From Streptomyces iconiensis (GTDB taxonomy: Bacteria > Actinomycetota > Actinomycetes > Streptomycetales > Streptomycetaceae), in NCBI RefSeq assembly GCF_028657195.3, contig NZ_JANCPR020000070.1, positions 1 through 39,946 on the forward strand: 39,946 bases of DNA, read 5' to 3'. Both the position numbers and the translations under genes were made by a program. Below the pieces are notes generated by a model. It did not search any database. It was not told where the DNA came from and saw only the letters and a program-made list of their open reading frames with translations. Shown piece after piece: positions 39,765 to 39,946 of the stretch. Positions within the stretch are counted from its first letter, which is position 1; every line of letters starts with the position of its first letter.

Positions 39765-39946
39765 GGGGGTCCCATCTCCGTCGGGGAATGACGCGCTGTG
39801 TGGGGTGTGTGGGATGTGGAGTGTGGTGGGGGTGTGGGTGCGGCGGTGCGGGCGCTGTCCGCCCCCCCCCCCCGCCGGTCGGTAAGCCCTGCACGCTCCG
39901 CACGACGTCGGCCACCCACACCACGAAGCCGCCGAGCACCCCGCCC
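39712..39946 (-). CDS. Possible C-terminal end of a gene entering from the right edge
   Basis: The minus-strand frame opens at the edge with GVLGGFVVWVADVVRSVQGL, which looks like real protein, then continues through a run of 12 G (complement of 39862-39873) into a His/Pro-rich stretch and stops at 39712, overlapping the permease start. Because of the homopolymer the true frame and end are uncertain. Confidence 0.3.
   Translation of the reverse strand, partial: GGVLGGFVVWVADVVRSVQGLPTGGGGGRTAPAPPHPHPHHTPHPTHPTQRVIPRRRWDPRAREQPSQARKNDHGER

Overview
The window is very GC-rich. Its genes use GTG as well as ATG starts, overlap by 4 bp (ATGA or GTGA), and almost never use the TTA leucine codon. 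Several families are typical of streptomycetes (DUF397, DUF574 methyltransferase, DUF5133, DUF3311 with a symporter, a SigB/SigF-type sigma factor, an ARMT1-type phosphatase). It is chromosomal DNA of a Streptomyces or a close relative. I see no rRNA, tRNA, CRISPR array, transposase or phage module.

Layout. (1) Positions 1-4708, minus strand: a second, partial complex-I operon, nuoA, a cysteine-poor NuoB/NuoD-like fusion with a histidine-rich linker, nuoH, nuoJ, nuoK and the start of a nuoL-like gene. (2) 5324-9137, plus strand: a compact five-gene unit with a 73-residue six-cysteine peptide, a MauE-like membrane protein, a TlpA/MauD-like thioredoxin with CxxC, an ABC exporter half-transporter and an S26 signal peptidase. 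I read it as a candidate system for making, oxidising, exporting and trimming a disulfide-rich peptide. It is the most interesting part of the window. (3) 9208-17148: two SDR oxidoreductases, a secreted M28 peptidase, an ARMT1-like phosphatase, a DoxX protein, a fragment of a PucR/CdaR-type regulator, a small secreted protein, and a divergent SRPBCC/TetR pair with two matching operators. (4) 17299-27834: a catabolic locus on the minus strand (M20 deacylase, aldehyde dehydrogenase, SDR; then DUF3311, Na+/solute symporter, amidohydrolase, penicillin-acylase-family hydrolase), opposed by a GntR/FadR regulator with a perfect FadR-type palindrome between them. (5) 28234-31670: a stress-flavoured group with hemerythrin, DUF5133, a small basic Rho_N-like protein, a SigB-type sigma factor and a HAD phosphatase. 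(6) 31818-39764: a Tat-exported lactonase-fold protein, a GH84 beta-N-acetylglucosaminidase, a secreted hypothetical protein, DUF397, a P-loop kinase, a DUF574 methyltransferase and an amino acid permease.

How the genes work together. The peptide unit is tightly packed and co-directional. Its exporter carries the rare TTA codon, so its translation should depend on the bldA leucine tRNA, and thus on development. The partial nuo operon keeps the membrane pumping subunits but has no FMN or Fe-S subunits here, and its only NuoB/NuoD candidate has lost the cluster-binding cysteines. The GntR locus combines a transporter, three different amide/peptide-type hydrolases, an aldehyde dehydrogenase and a dehydrogenase, which suggests use of an N-acylated or amide substrate. 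All assignments come from reading the sequence; no database search was possible.
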